Origin: Anas platyrhynchos
Taxonomy: Eukaryota > Chordata > Aves > Anseriformes > Anatidae
Assembly: GCF_047663525.1 (NCBI RefSeq)
Contig: NC_092617.1
Span: forward strand, 3,414,501 to 3,478,500
Direction: 5' to 3'
DNA: 64,000 nt
Of the stretch, positions 54,217 to 64,000 are shown one piece after another. Positions within the stretch are counted from its first letter, which is position 1; each line of letters starts with the position of its first letter. The translations under genes and the position numbers were made by a program. The notes under the pieces were generated by a model, which saw only the letters and a list, made by a program, of their open reading frames with translations, was not told where the DNA came from and did not search any database.

Positions 54217-54803
54217 ATGTCATTCTCTAAAGCATCTTCCACTCCTTTCTGGAGAAACAGAGAGACCCAACCTGACAGATGCTATCAGCCATTGGATGGG
54301 CCAGCTGTAGAAGACCCCTCTGGCAACCCCACCTGCATTGCCCTGCTGCCAGAGCCTCACGGTGTCAGGAGCCTGCAGATGTGTCCTGCCACACGCTGCC
54401 CTCTGTTGTTGCGCTCCTCAGTGCCTCCAAGCCCTCTCTCCTTCTGTCCTCTCTGTGTGCCAGCTGCGGTCAGAGCCCCCAGCCCTGCTGCGCTGTGCAG
54501 AGGAGCTGCTCCTGGGCACAGCTGTCTCTCTGCAGCAGTTGCCAGGAGCTCCCCTTGGGCCCAGGAGCCCAGCCCAGCTCAGCAACACTGCACCCGACCA
54601 TGGCATCGCTTGCTCTGTGCCCTTGGGCTCCCTGGAGGTGTCCCCAAGGCCTCAGGGCTGACAGCTCCCCAAGGCAGCAGGGTCTCTGCTGGGGTGTGGT
54701 GTCTGAAGCAGCCTGAAGTCATCACTTACTGCTTCTCTCTGTAGATGTCAGAGAGTGATTTTTTAAAGTGTGATTTGTGCTGTTGGACTGTGGTTGTCAA
54801 GCA
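54217..54803 (-). promoter_or_regulatory. OR7 promoter/5' exon module (type A)
   Basis: Closest to the OR4 module. On the minus strand the donor candidate is GGCAATGCAG/GTGGGG with exon end 54333, giving a 434-nt intron. The ERVL LTR ends at 54804, 929 nt before the ATG, in the same transcriptional direction. Confidence 0.55.
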
Positions 54804-55860
54804 TGTTGTGCTTTATCCTGGCAGAAGGCTCAGCACCACATAGCTCATCCTCACCCCCAAAATGCTCATGTGTTGAGATAAGGATGGCTTGATAGCAAAG
54901 GAAAGGAAGAGATGTTGCTGCTTCTGCTGCTGCTGCTGATGATGATAATGTAGTTTAATAAATCAAGCGATGCACAGTGCAATTGCTCACCACACACTGA
55001 CCGTTACCCAGCCCATCCCCAAGCAGGGGTCCCCCTGAACCTGGGCAGCCTGCCTCAGGATCTCCTGTGTAGGTCCTTTGACCTTATGTTGTTTTACGTC
55101 AAAATCAGTAGTGGTGGGACTTCATTCAGTCCACAGACGTCCACCATTATCTTCCACTCCCCATTAGAATTTTGCACTGTCCATATGGGACTATTAAAGG
55201 GTGAGAAATCCTTGCTGATCACTCCTTGGCTCTCCAGTCGATGAACCAGGTCATGCAGGGGAGTCAGGGAGTCTCTGTTAGTGCAATACTGCCTCAGGTG
55301 CACTGTTGTGGTAGCGATTGGCACCTGCTGCTCATTGGCCATCAGCACCTCCAGAGCAGAAGGGTCCTGTGAGAGAGTGGGCAAGGTAGACAACTGTTTG
55401 ATGTCCTCCATCTCCAAGGCAGCTGTGCTAAAGCCCACCAATACCCTTGTGGATCTTTGAAGTATCCTTTCCTGAAGTAGTCTATGCCAAGGTTGCACAG
55501 AGCCTCCAGGCCAGTCCCAATGGGTTGCATTTGCCACTCCTTCCCCGTTAGACTCACTTCAGCCTCCAATACAGTTAACTCTTGGGTTTGATTTGTCAGG
55601 CTAATAATCCTCAAAGTCCAGTACACCCAATTGTTCTCTCCCTGTCCCTGGCTTGAGACAGGGCCTCTCTCATCCTGCTCATAGTATTCATTATACTGTT
55701 TGGAGGACTGCCTGCTGGAGCATCAGTTTTCTCAGAAGAACCACTTTTTGCGAAAGGTTTTCCTTGTGCTTCATGTATCCATGCCTCTAGGGTCGAAGTA
55801 GATTTTTCCATCCCATTTTCTCATGGTCTTTCCATGGTCACACAGTCAAAACTAAAGGGT
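54804..55860 (-). mobile_element. ERVL-type retrovirus fossil upstream of OR7
   Basis: The third copy of the same insertion. It has the LTR 3' part (54804-55060; GTGAGCAATTGCACTGTGCA on the minus strand) joined to pol sequence around the start of reverse transcriptase (55090-55860; SPFNSPIWTVQNSNGEWKIM is readable). Gag and most of RT are missing. It is a broken fossil of the same age as the copies at 22.4 and 32.5 kb. Confidence 0.8.
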
Positions 55861-56044
55861 TGCACGTGGTATGTACCCACTTGCTCATTGGTGTCCTAAC
55901 AAGAGAGGGGGGACCAGAATGCTCTAAAAATATTTCCCTGAAGGGAATGAGACACTAAGACACCATTCATTAAGTTTCCCTAGCTGTCCATTGGAAAGAT
56001 CCTCTACGCATACTCAAATCTCTTCCTCTTTCATATATCCAGCA

Positions 56045-56760
56045 TGGTGACTAGGATGTGGAACACCCTCATCACTGTGCTGGTGCCTCCCAAAAAAACC
56101 TGCAAATGCCTGTGGCCTTCTTCCTGGGGGAGAGTTGTCCTCCTTGCACAGCTCCAGCACCCTGTGCCAGATGCTGGCCAGCTTCCTGGCTGGGGACAGC
56201 ACCCTCTTTGCTCACAGAGGTGGCAGCACTCTCAGCTGCACCTTCTGCATGACCGCAGTGCTTCCTTCTGGGGTCATGTCCTACGGTCAGCCCTGGGCTG
56301 TATGCCATCCCTGTTCTCTGCAAGGCTCGAGAAGTGGAAGGCCTGACTCCAGAAGGAAGCTGTACCTGAACCGGGTGAATTTCTCTCATGTACAGGAATT
56401 CTTTCTCCTCCTCCCAGCTATTCTTCTGTGTCCCCAGTGTCATAGACACCTTCTGTGGTTTTGCCCCATTGCTGCAGCTGTCCTGCAGTACCACAGTGAT
56501 ACTCATGGCCTTTGATTTCATAATCTACATTTTGGATCCAATCTTCCTCTTCCCTCTCACGCAATTCTCATGTGTGTACGTCCTGTGTTGACAGGCCCAA
56601 GGCCTTATCCACCTGCTCTTCTGTCTACACAAGTGTCACTGTTTTCTATGATACTGCCATCAATGTCTGTGTGAAGCCCATAACAGCCTTCCTCAGAGAT
56701 TTTAATGAAACCCTTTCCCAAGTAAACATCATCCTCCCGGTCACTCCTCAGGTTGCATAG
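56045..56760 (+). pseudogene. Olfactory receptor pseudogene of another class II family
   Basis: A decayed OR in plus orientation with OR motifs in the right order but scattered over frames. They are a TM1 remnant NTLITVLV (56062), LQMPVAFFLGE for the PMYFFLG motif, MLASFLAGDSTLFAH (56171) and VMSYGQPWAVCHP (56275) for the MAYDRYLAICHP motif. Then come DTFCGFAPLLQLSC (56450) for the ECL2 CDxxPLLxLSC motif and GRPKALSTCSSVYTSVTVFY (56597). Retained words such as SVTVFY and PLLQLSCS fit the OR6/OR10/OR11-like class II families, not family 14. At least three frameshifts and the loss of about 100 bp in the TM4 region make it non-functional. It is older than the family-14 duplications. Confidence 0.75.
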
Positions 56761-57286
56761 AGGTGGTGTGGGAATGGTGAGAGAGGTGTTGGTGGAGCTG
56801 CAGACACTGTTATAAGACCTCTCTCAAAGACCTTGTAAAGGCCAGATAAAGGAGAGGTGTTGGTCAGGATTTTGAAAAGGCATCTTCTACAAGAAGGGTA
56901 AACAGAAGGATGATTAACTAAGGATTGATGAAAATGCAAGCTTTAAAGATAGCTCTCTAACCAAATCTAAACTAAAACCCTCAAAACTTCTCCTTATCTC
57001 AGATCCTGAGCAGGCACCTTGAGCAGAACACCAATCCCTCCTTTGATACCGTTGCCATTCCCTTAACCCTGTAGGGTGAACTCTAATTCCTAAACACTAA
57101 AATGATCATCTGACCCCCAAAGCCCACCACCATGCACACAGCACATCTCAGCTTCAACCCCACTCCAACCCATAACCTCAGCTGCTTGTCCCCTTGGGGC
57201 AGGGCAGGGACTCTGAGGTCCTGCAGCAGTCCCATGGCGTTGGAAGAGGCATGTGAGGTGACAGGAATGTGATCAGATCAGAGGCC
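56761..57286. other. Intergenic sequence, no gene seen
   Basis: AT-rich then mixed sequence between the OR pseudogene and the right direct-duplication copy. The 56950-57200 part recalls the R-module tail (CCCTTAACCCTGTAGGGTGA) but is too diverged to assign. Confidence 0.35.
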
Positions 57287-57563
57287 ACAAGGAGGAGTTG
57301 ACTGGGAATGCTGGGATGAGGTCAGGTGTGCCTCTGAATCTGTTGGGCCTGCAGGAGGCACATGGCTGTGAAGGAGGCTGGGAGGTCACTTTTGCCTCTG
57401 GAGCTGACATAAGGAGGAATGTGGCACAGATAGGGACCATAAAGGGCAGAAGCATGCACATGGCATTGAAGATGATGGCGAGGCACCATCTGTTCTGTTC
57501 AGGTGATAGGCCACAGGAAGGCTGATGGCATGGGAGTCATGCTTGAGGTATAGTTTGTGAGAC

Positions 57564-59185
57564 CATAGAATCATAGAATGGCTCCTGTTGGAAGGGACCT
57601 TAAAGGTCATCTGGTTCAAACCCCTCAGCCATAAGCAGGGATGCCCCCCATGAGATCAGATTGCCCAGGGCATCATCTGACCTGCTCTTGATCAGCTCCA
57701 GGGATAGGGCACCTCTAAGGTCTCTCAGCAACCTATTCCAGTGCCTCACTACCCACTAATCGAAGAAATTTTCTCCTAACCTCTAAGATAAATCTCCCCT
57801 CTTTTAGCTTAAAACCATTCCCCCTTGTCCTATCATTATCTAATTGAGCAAAGAGTCACTCTCCATCTTTTTATACAACCCTTTTAATACTGAAAGGCCA
57901 CAAAGAGGTCATACTGGAGCCTTCTTTTCTCCAGGCTGAACAGCCCCAGCTCTCTCAGCCTTTCTTCATAGGAGACATGCTCCAGTCCCTTGATCATCTT
58001 TGTGGCCCTCCTCTGGACCCGTTCTAACAGACCCACACCCTTCTAGTGCTGGGGGCCCAGTCCTGGATGCAGGACTCCAAGTGGAGCCTCACAAGGGCAC
58101 ATTAGAAGGAGTAGAAGTAGAAGTGACCTTCCTCTACCTGCTGGCCACTCCTCTGCTTATGGAGCCCAGGATGCAGTTGGTCTTCTGGGCTACAAGCGCA
58201 AAATGTACTGTCTCATTGTCGATCTCACTGTCTGTCACAGATAAAGATATTAAACAGCACCAGTCCTAGGACAGACCCCTGAGGTACAACACTTGTCACC
58301 AGCCTCCACTTGGACATAGAGCCGTTGAGCACCAGGTGTGACCTTCAAGCCAACTCCTTTATCCACTGAATGGTTCACCCATCAAATGCGTATCTCTCTA
58401 ATTTGGAGACAAGGATGTCATGTGGGACAGTGTCAATGGTCTTACAGAAGTCCAAGTAGATGACATAGGTCGGTCTTCCCTTGTTGTCTGATGTGGTCAC
58501 TCCATTGTAGAAAGCCACCAGATTGGCCAGGCACCATTTACCCTTTGGTGAAGCCATTCTCGGATCACCTTTTTGTCTTGCATGTGCCTTGACATCGATT
58601 CCAGGAGGATCTTTTCCATGATCTTTTGAGGCACAGAGGTGAGGCTCACCATTCAGTGGTTCCCTGGGTCCTCCTTTCTATCCTGTTTTAAAAATGGGAG
58701 TGATGTTTTCCTTTTTCCAGTCACCAGGGACTTCACCCAACTGCCAGGACTCTTCAAATATGATGGAGAGAGGCTTGGAAACTACATCAGGCAGTTCCCT
58801 GAGGACCCTGGAATGCAAGTCATCAGGCCCAATAGACTTGTATTTGTTGAGTTTCTTCAGGTGGTCTCAAACCTCCTCTTCACTTACAGCAAGTGAGAAT
58901 TTGCACCCCCAGCCTCCATCTATGAGTTCAGGGAATGAAAGGCTTGGGAAGCCTGACTGGCAGGGAAGACTGAGGCAAAAATGTTGTTGAGTCCCTCAGC
59001 CTTCTCCATGTCTGTCATTATCAGTTCACCCTTCTCATCCATCAGAGGGGGTACACTCTCCTTGGCCTTTCTTTTCTGAGCGACGTATCTACAGAATCTC
59101 TTCCTGTTATTGTTTTCATCCCCTGCTAAGCTCGGTTCCATCTGTGCCTTGGCTTTCCTTATCATATCCCTCCACATCTGAAACT
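57564..59185 (-). mobile_element. Old CR1 LINE, fuller duplicate copy
   Basis: The duplicate of 284-1545 without the internal deletion. The 3' end is at 57564 (CCATAGAATCATAGAATGGC). RT pieces are readable on the minus strand ([37 protein letters not shown] at 58375-58557) and the pre-RT region KAEGLNNIFASVF at about 58990. Frame breaks are frequent. Confidence 0.85.
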
Positions 59186-59409
59186 GAAACATGTGAGAGG
59201 GCCTGGGAAAAGTAGCCCTTGATCCAGAGAAGCCACTTGGGAAACAAAACTTGTAGGTCGGAAGCGTGATTTTGTGGAGGTGCAGAGCTGATGGGCACAT
59301 TGTGCAGGATGCGCCTAAAGAACTTTGTGTCCTTTTCCCTCCTGACTACAATGACACTTCATTCTAAGGAATGGAAGACACAACAGAGGTGAGACAGATA
59401 CACTGAGAT

Positions 59410-59503
59410 CACAGAATCACAGAATCACAGAATTTCTAGGTTGGAAGAGACCTCAAGGTCATCGAGTCCAACCTCTGACCTAACGCTAACAGTCCCCACT
59501 AAA
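59410..59503 (-). mobile_element. Short CR1 3' tail (duplicate of 1778-1871)
   Basis: The same insertion with the same flanks as at 1778. It is shared because of the direct duplication. Confidence 0.85.
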
Positions 59504-60430
59504 TGGAGGTGGTAAATGTCATCAGAAAGCTGATCCCAGTAAGATATGGGGAGGTCAGAAGCAGCCTGGACAAGAGACATGTGAGATTATGGGGTGGTAA
59601 GAGGAGCATGGCCAGCACAAATTAATGATTTCATAGAGGTAAGAGCATTCATGCAATGCCGATGCTGCAGTAACACCGACTTAAATCAGTAATGTATGTC
59701 CCTTACCTTACTGGAAACAGTGATTTTAATCCCTAAACCTAAATGCTACTACAACACTCTGAAAGGAATCAATTTTCTCTCTTGAAAACCATAATCCCTT
59801 CACTTAACACCAACATTAAAATGCTCTATTTAACCCTAAACTCCTTGGCAGATGTAAAACACCCGTAACCACAGAGCTTGTCCATACCTCAACCACAGAT
59901 GTGACAGCACAAGCAGAACACCAAACACTCCCACTAAAACTTTGCTGAATCTCTAACACAGAAAGTGAAAAAGAGGTACCGAGGGGGCTAGAGAAAGCTC
60001 ACATTTACCTCAGGATCTCCTGCCCCAGCAGCAGGAATGTGACTGTGGCAGTGACTGTGAGGTCACTTCTGTCTCTGCACTTCATAGGGCACCAGCAGGA
60101 ACGTGTCACGGAAAGGGACTGGGAGGTCACTTGTGTCTGGAGGTGGCAGGCCACCCTTGACTTCTCCCTGGGATCTGCACTTTTGGGCTGACATCTGGCA
60201 GTGGCCCTGCTAGGCCAGCAGAAGGCACCTGCTTGGCATGCTGACTGGGGGATCCCCTCTGCCTCCACACCCAGGAGGACCCAGGCAGAAAGAAGGCCCC
60301 CAGATGGGTTGTCCTGTCCCTTCTGCTTGAGTCCATGACTGGGCAGCAGCAGGCACAAGGCTTGGCTGTGTCTCCACAAGAAGCTGCAAGGCCAGCATCA
60401 GGCCCCTGGCTTGGGAGATGCTGGTGAGTA
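59504..60430 (-). repeat. R module copy 8 with tail
   Basis: AT-rich tail 59504-59995 and GC-rich R block 60000-60430 in minus orientation, next to the E block (60430-61260). Confidence 0.7.
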
Positions 60431-61260
60431 TCTATGATCAGACCCTAGCTTCGTTTTTCAAGGAACAGCTGGTGAGGGTTGATGAGACGTTGGTGAAATG
60501 ATGGAAATGCTGGGATGAGAGCAAGGTGGTGAACAGAGATGGGTGTCTGCAGACTTCCAGGAAATAGGACAAAGTGTGGGACAGCATATTTAAGCGTGCA
60601 GAGGAAAAGACAGAGGTTTCTGGTAAAAAGGGAAGGCCCCAACAGTCCTGATGCTTTGGCTAGAACTTTTGAGAAAAAGAGATATAGTCATTGCAGTGCA
60701 GCCTCTTTGCTTCCCTGCAACCTTGTGCAGAGGCAGGGTGGTGTCATACCAGTTTTCCTCTCGTGGCATCACACTGCCCACCACATTCCTCAGACCCCCA
60801 AGAAAAGTCCTGAGGCAGACAGGTAGGTGCAGGATCTCTCCTCGCAGTGGCTGGGGTCAGGCCTTGGGCCTTGTCTTCACCAAAATCAACCAAGACTTTT
60901 CTCAGCACAGTGCTTTGCCTGTCTAATCATGGCCTCCAATTATCTGCCCTAACAAGGCCCTGGGGAGGCGTTGTTAGTAACAGCCCTCAGTGGGGCCCAT
61001 TAAGACTCCAAGTCACTTCAGCTTTTCCTTTTGCATTTGCTTTTTCACACAGTTGCATCATTCTCCTCTCAGTACCCAAGTTTCATTGACTCAGCACCAA
61101 AATACACCATAGACTTCATTAAAACACAGAAACTCCTAATGAGCCATGTCTCTCCCACCATTTTCTTCAAGTCCTCAAGACTTGATCAGCTAATTGGAGA
61201 GCTTTCATGTTGTAGTTAAGGGGGAAGATTTCAAGGAGCATCTAATAAAAGACTTTCTTC
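60431..61260. repeat. E block copy
   Basis: Matches 3061-3830 directly and 28083-28900 inverted. Includes the end of the block, CTCTCCCACCATTTTCTTCA. No gene. Confidence 0.65.
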
Positions 61261-63840
61261 ATTTTAAAGGCTGAATTTTGTTGTGTTTCAGTTTAGAGCA
61301 TCATTCTCCTGGTTATATTGGTCTAGGGTTTCTCTTTCGAAGCCCTGTTTAGGTGGGAAGAACAGTGTTTTTCCTATTTCAAAACAAACAACAGGAAATC
61401 ATGCTGCAATTAAAAAAAAAAAAAAAAAAAACAGAAACAAAGAAACAAAAAAAAACACAGTTCAAGTTCCTTATTTTATTGCCTCCAGTGATGTTTACCT
61501 TCCAAAAAGGATGACTGTACATGATGTATTTTACAGTGATTTAATTAATTGTGTTAATATTAATCCATATCATACTAATTCAGTGATAAATGATGAGTAG
61601 TCTTACTAAGGAAACCATTACAAAGACTGCTGAGAGATGGGCGACCTTGAACTCACTGATACTCCAAGCAGCAACTGGGTCACTGAGAGTGGTCTGAAGG
61701 ATTAAACGGTAAGAGGAGAGCAAACCAGGAGAATGACGGGAAGTGCATAGGTCCAGACAGGCAGCTGGAAAGGGGACATTCAGCAGGGTCTATGTAATCA
61801 AGATGAGTTTTGTGCCTGGATGATGAGGGAGGGAGCACACCACGATAGAAAAGCGATGACAATGCAAGTACAGGTGAACACCAGTATTTCTTCTCCTGGG
61901 ATGAATATGCAAAAAAAATATGAAAAATCACATTTCTTCATGATAGAAATTACCCTTCACATGAGACATTTTACAGAACGGATTAAGTCTTTTGAGCTGA
62001 TGAGTTGTTGCTTTATTATTCAAGTACTGAAAAAAATACTGGGTATTCCGACAGAGCTTTGCTGCCTGACCATAAGCATAACCAGGGAAAACCTCCAGTG
62101 GCCCCGTTGTGTTTGAGGCACTTCCCCAGATTGGCAGATGTCAGAAAAGACCTGCAGGAGGCCAGAGCCCTTTGGGAAAATCAGGTGGAGCCAGGTGGAG
62201 TTAACAGGGCACCTCCACTGCCAGCAGTGCTCTTTGTCCCTGTAACTGCAGCCCAGTCCAGCACAGGAACACCCCTTCAAAGGCAAACCTCTCAAACCTC
62301 TTCTTCAGTGGGTTCCTTGGATTGACCTAGATTTGAAATGGGCACTGGAAACCTGAGATACTCTCCCTTACTTAAACTAGAAACTTGAACATCTGTTGAT
62401 GACCTTCTTGGGTCATCTTTAGCAAACTCAGGCTGAAAAACTCAAGTATAGCATGCTTGAAATGGCTGAGGCAGGACACATCAGCTTGCCCCACTTTGCA
62501 AATGGCCCCCGTCCAAATAACATTTTAAAAGCAACAAATACAGAATGACCCATGAGGTCAATGTGCAGAGTAAGGGAAAGTCACACATATTGTGCTGGAG
62601 TAGCAGAAGGCAAAAAGCATTGCATTGTGCCTCAGAATAATCAAGGAGACCTAATCCAGTTCATCCATGAGGAAAAGCAGAGAGAGAAGGACGTTGAGTT
62701 TGGCCTAACATGAAGAAGAATGTGCATCACTGGTGAAGGAACCGTCATTTGTGCCATCATCAATGTGAATTACACAACCACCACCACACCTAATGGTAAC
62801 CTGTCCTCCCCTGTTTGGTATTCCCACAGGGCAGTGGAAAGGGAGCCGACAGCCAAGGGACACATTTGGGTGTGGAAGGTGGGGCCCAGAAGAACCAAGG
62901 AGTCAAACCCAGGGCCAGGCGGGTGGCAGAGCCCCATGCCCCATGCAGGGGCTGTCTGGGGGTCCCCTCTGCTGCAGCCAGTGCACACAACGTAGCAAGA
63001 GGAGGGCTCCCTGCACATCACAGGGCACAGCCTGGCCCCACGGGGGTTCCTCCTGACATCCCTGCAACTCCTGGCAGGCTGTGATGAGGTGCCCCTCAGC
63101 CTTCCCTCCTGTACTCCCAGGGCACATGGCTGCCTCCTGCCCAGCTCACTGCCCACCATGAACGTCCAACACGGCTACTTCGGAAGTTGGGCCTTGCCCA
63201 GGGTCAGTCTCCTGCAGGGATAGAAAATGGCCCTTGTCCTGGTGGCTTTTTATGAACTTCCTCTCAGTACATGCGCTTCTCATCCTTGATCTCTTTTTAC
63301 TGAATACAGAGGCCTAGGGGAGCATTTTGGTACCGACTAATACCAACAAAACATGTCTACTTCATCTCTGTCTGCTGCTATGAGCTGTCTGTGAGACATG
63401 GATTTGCTATCAGATCTTTTCCTCTGACAGTCTCAGCAATGCCTGGTGATTGGACAAGACATGGGAATTGCACACAGGAAAACACTTTTACTGTGAGCAA
63501 TATCAAGAACTGGATCATGTTTCCAATACCAAGCACTTGATCAGGTTTCCCCAAAATGAGGGAGTCCTCCTCAACTGGAGATACCCCAAACCCAACTGGA
63601 AATGGGCCTGGGCTGCCTGGTGTAGGTGTCCATGCGTGTCTAGTGGGGGTGGCTAGATGGGCTTTGGAGGTCCCCTCCAAAGGCTGCAGGGAGGGAGTGC
63701 CTGCCAGGGCAGAAAGGGCAGCCCCAAAGGAGGACACCAGGGCTTTCCAGCACGTTGCAGCAGGGATCTTCATCCCAAAACCACTGCTGTGCCTGAGAAG
63801 AATTTATGAGAAATGAGATCCACAGAAACTGCCTACCTGC
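61261..63840. repeat. F block, right-arm copy (no gene seen)
   Basis: Counterpart of 25850-28330 with an added A-rich tract at 61411-61460 and about 210 nt (62795-63015) missing from the left arm. The open frame at 63378-63773 mirrors that at 25892-26287. No domain was recognised. Confidence 0.55.
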
Positions 63841-63847
63841 TGGTTCC

Positions 63848-63853
63848 TTTATT
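63848..63853 (-). promoter_or_regulatory. Polyadenylation signal of a presumed OR beyond the right edge
   Basis: AATAAA on the minus strand at the place matching the OR3 signal (25812). If collinear, the stop codon of the off-window OR lies about 50 nt past base 64000. Confidence 0.6.
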
Positions 63854-64000
63854 TAGTTAGCTACAAAGAGCTTAGAAGCACCTCTACAGGAGATCTTTGG
63901 GTAAAAAGAAAAGTTAGAAGAAGACAGAGGAAGAAAAATATCTTAAATTTATAAAATGAAATTATAAAATTATTTACAATATTGGTATGATATTGAAAAG

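Larger units (their letters stand above)
57287..62635. repeat. Direct segmental duplication, right copy (partner 1-4435)
   Basis: Same module order as the left edge of the window and about 0.9 kb longer, because it keeps the CR1 middle part and the F sequence. Its right half is at the same time the inverted partner of 25660-29175. Confidence 0.85.
60150..64000 (-). repeat. Inverted segmental duplication, right arm (partner 25660-29175)
   Basis: Reverse complement of the region downstream of OR3, continuing without a break to the last base of the window. The final 60 bases equal the OR3 3' UTR starting about 50 nt after its stop. The next sequence to the right should be an OR coding exon on the minus strand. 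Confidence 0.9.

Noticed and set aside
1-64000. tRNA, rRNA, CRISPR array, bacterial-type operon
   Set aside because: No cloverleaf-like tRNA, rRNA segment or regularly spaced direct repeat with unique spacers was seen by eye. The gene structure is that of a vertebrate nuclear genome.

Overview
The window looks like avian nuclear DNA. It carries CR1 LINEs of several ages, some with the typical bird CR1 3' end of short GATTCTAT-like repeats. It also has ERVL-type LTR and pol fossils of the kind common in birds, and a cluster of single-coding-exon olfactory receptors of the family-14 (gamma-c) type that expanded in birds. The species cannot be named from the sequence alone.

Seven olfactory receptor (OR) genes appear intact: OR1 9888-10802 (-), OR2 17661-18587 (-), OR3 24648-25607 (+), OR4 30607-31560 (-), OR5 38210-39136 (+), OR6 47683-48618 (+) and OR7 52940-53875 (-). 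They are very close paralogs. Each coding exon is preceded by a plausible splice acceptor 10-25 nt upstream of the ATG. Each is also preceded, 0.4-1.8 kb upstream, by a homologous module that probably holds the 5' noncoding exon and promoter, with a recognisable splice donor. Most have a polyadenylation signal about 200 nt after the stop. Two OR pseudogenes are also present: a 3' fragment of the same family at 49.1 kb, and a heavily decayed gene from a different class II OR family at 56.0-56.8 kb.

The rest of the window is mostly duplicon material copied along with the ORs. Recurrent modules, named here for convenience, are: the promoter/5' exon module (types A and B); M1/E and M2 (upstream and intergenic blocks); R (a GC-rich block with a 63-bp internal period, at least eight copies, followed by an AT-rich tail); D (3' flank of OR1, OR2, OR5 and OR6); G (3' flank of OR4, OR6 and OR7); and F (3' of OR3). 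OR1 and OR2 are tandem copies about 7.8 kb apart. Bases 1-4435 are a direct duplicate of 57287-62635. Bases 25660-29175 are an inverted duplicate of 60150-64000, which implies another OR on the minus strand just past the right edge.

Mobile elements date these events. An ERVL fossil sits at the same point upstream of OR3, OR4 and OR7, so it was inserted before those units were duplicated. A CR1 later landed inside the OR4 copy. A near-intact CR1 reverse transcriptase (40275-42309) is the youngest-looking LINE. No RNA gene, CRISPR array or non-OR host gene could be supported, and I found no sign of a new multi-gene system. The interest lies in how the OR array was built and in its shared 5' regulatory modules.
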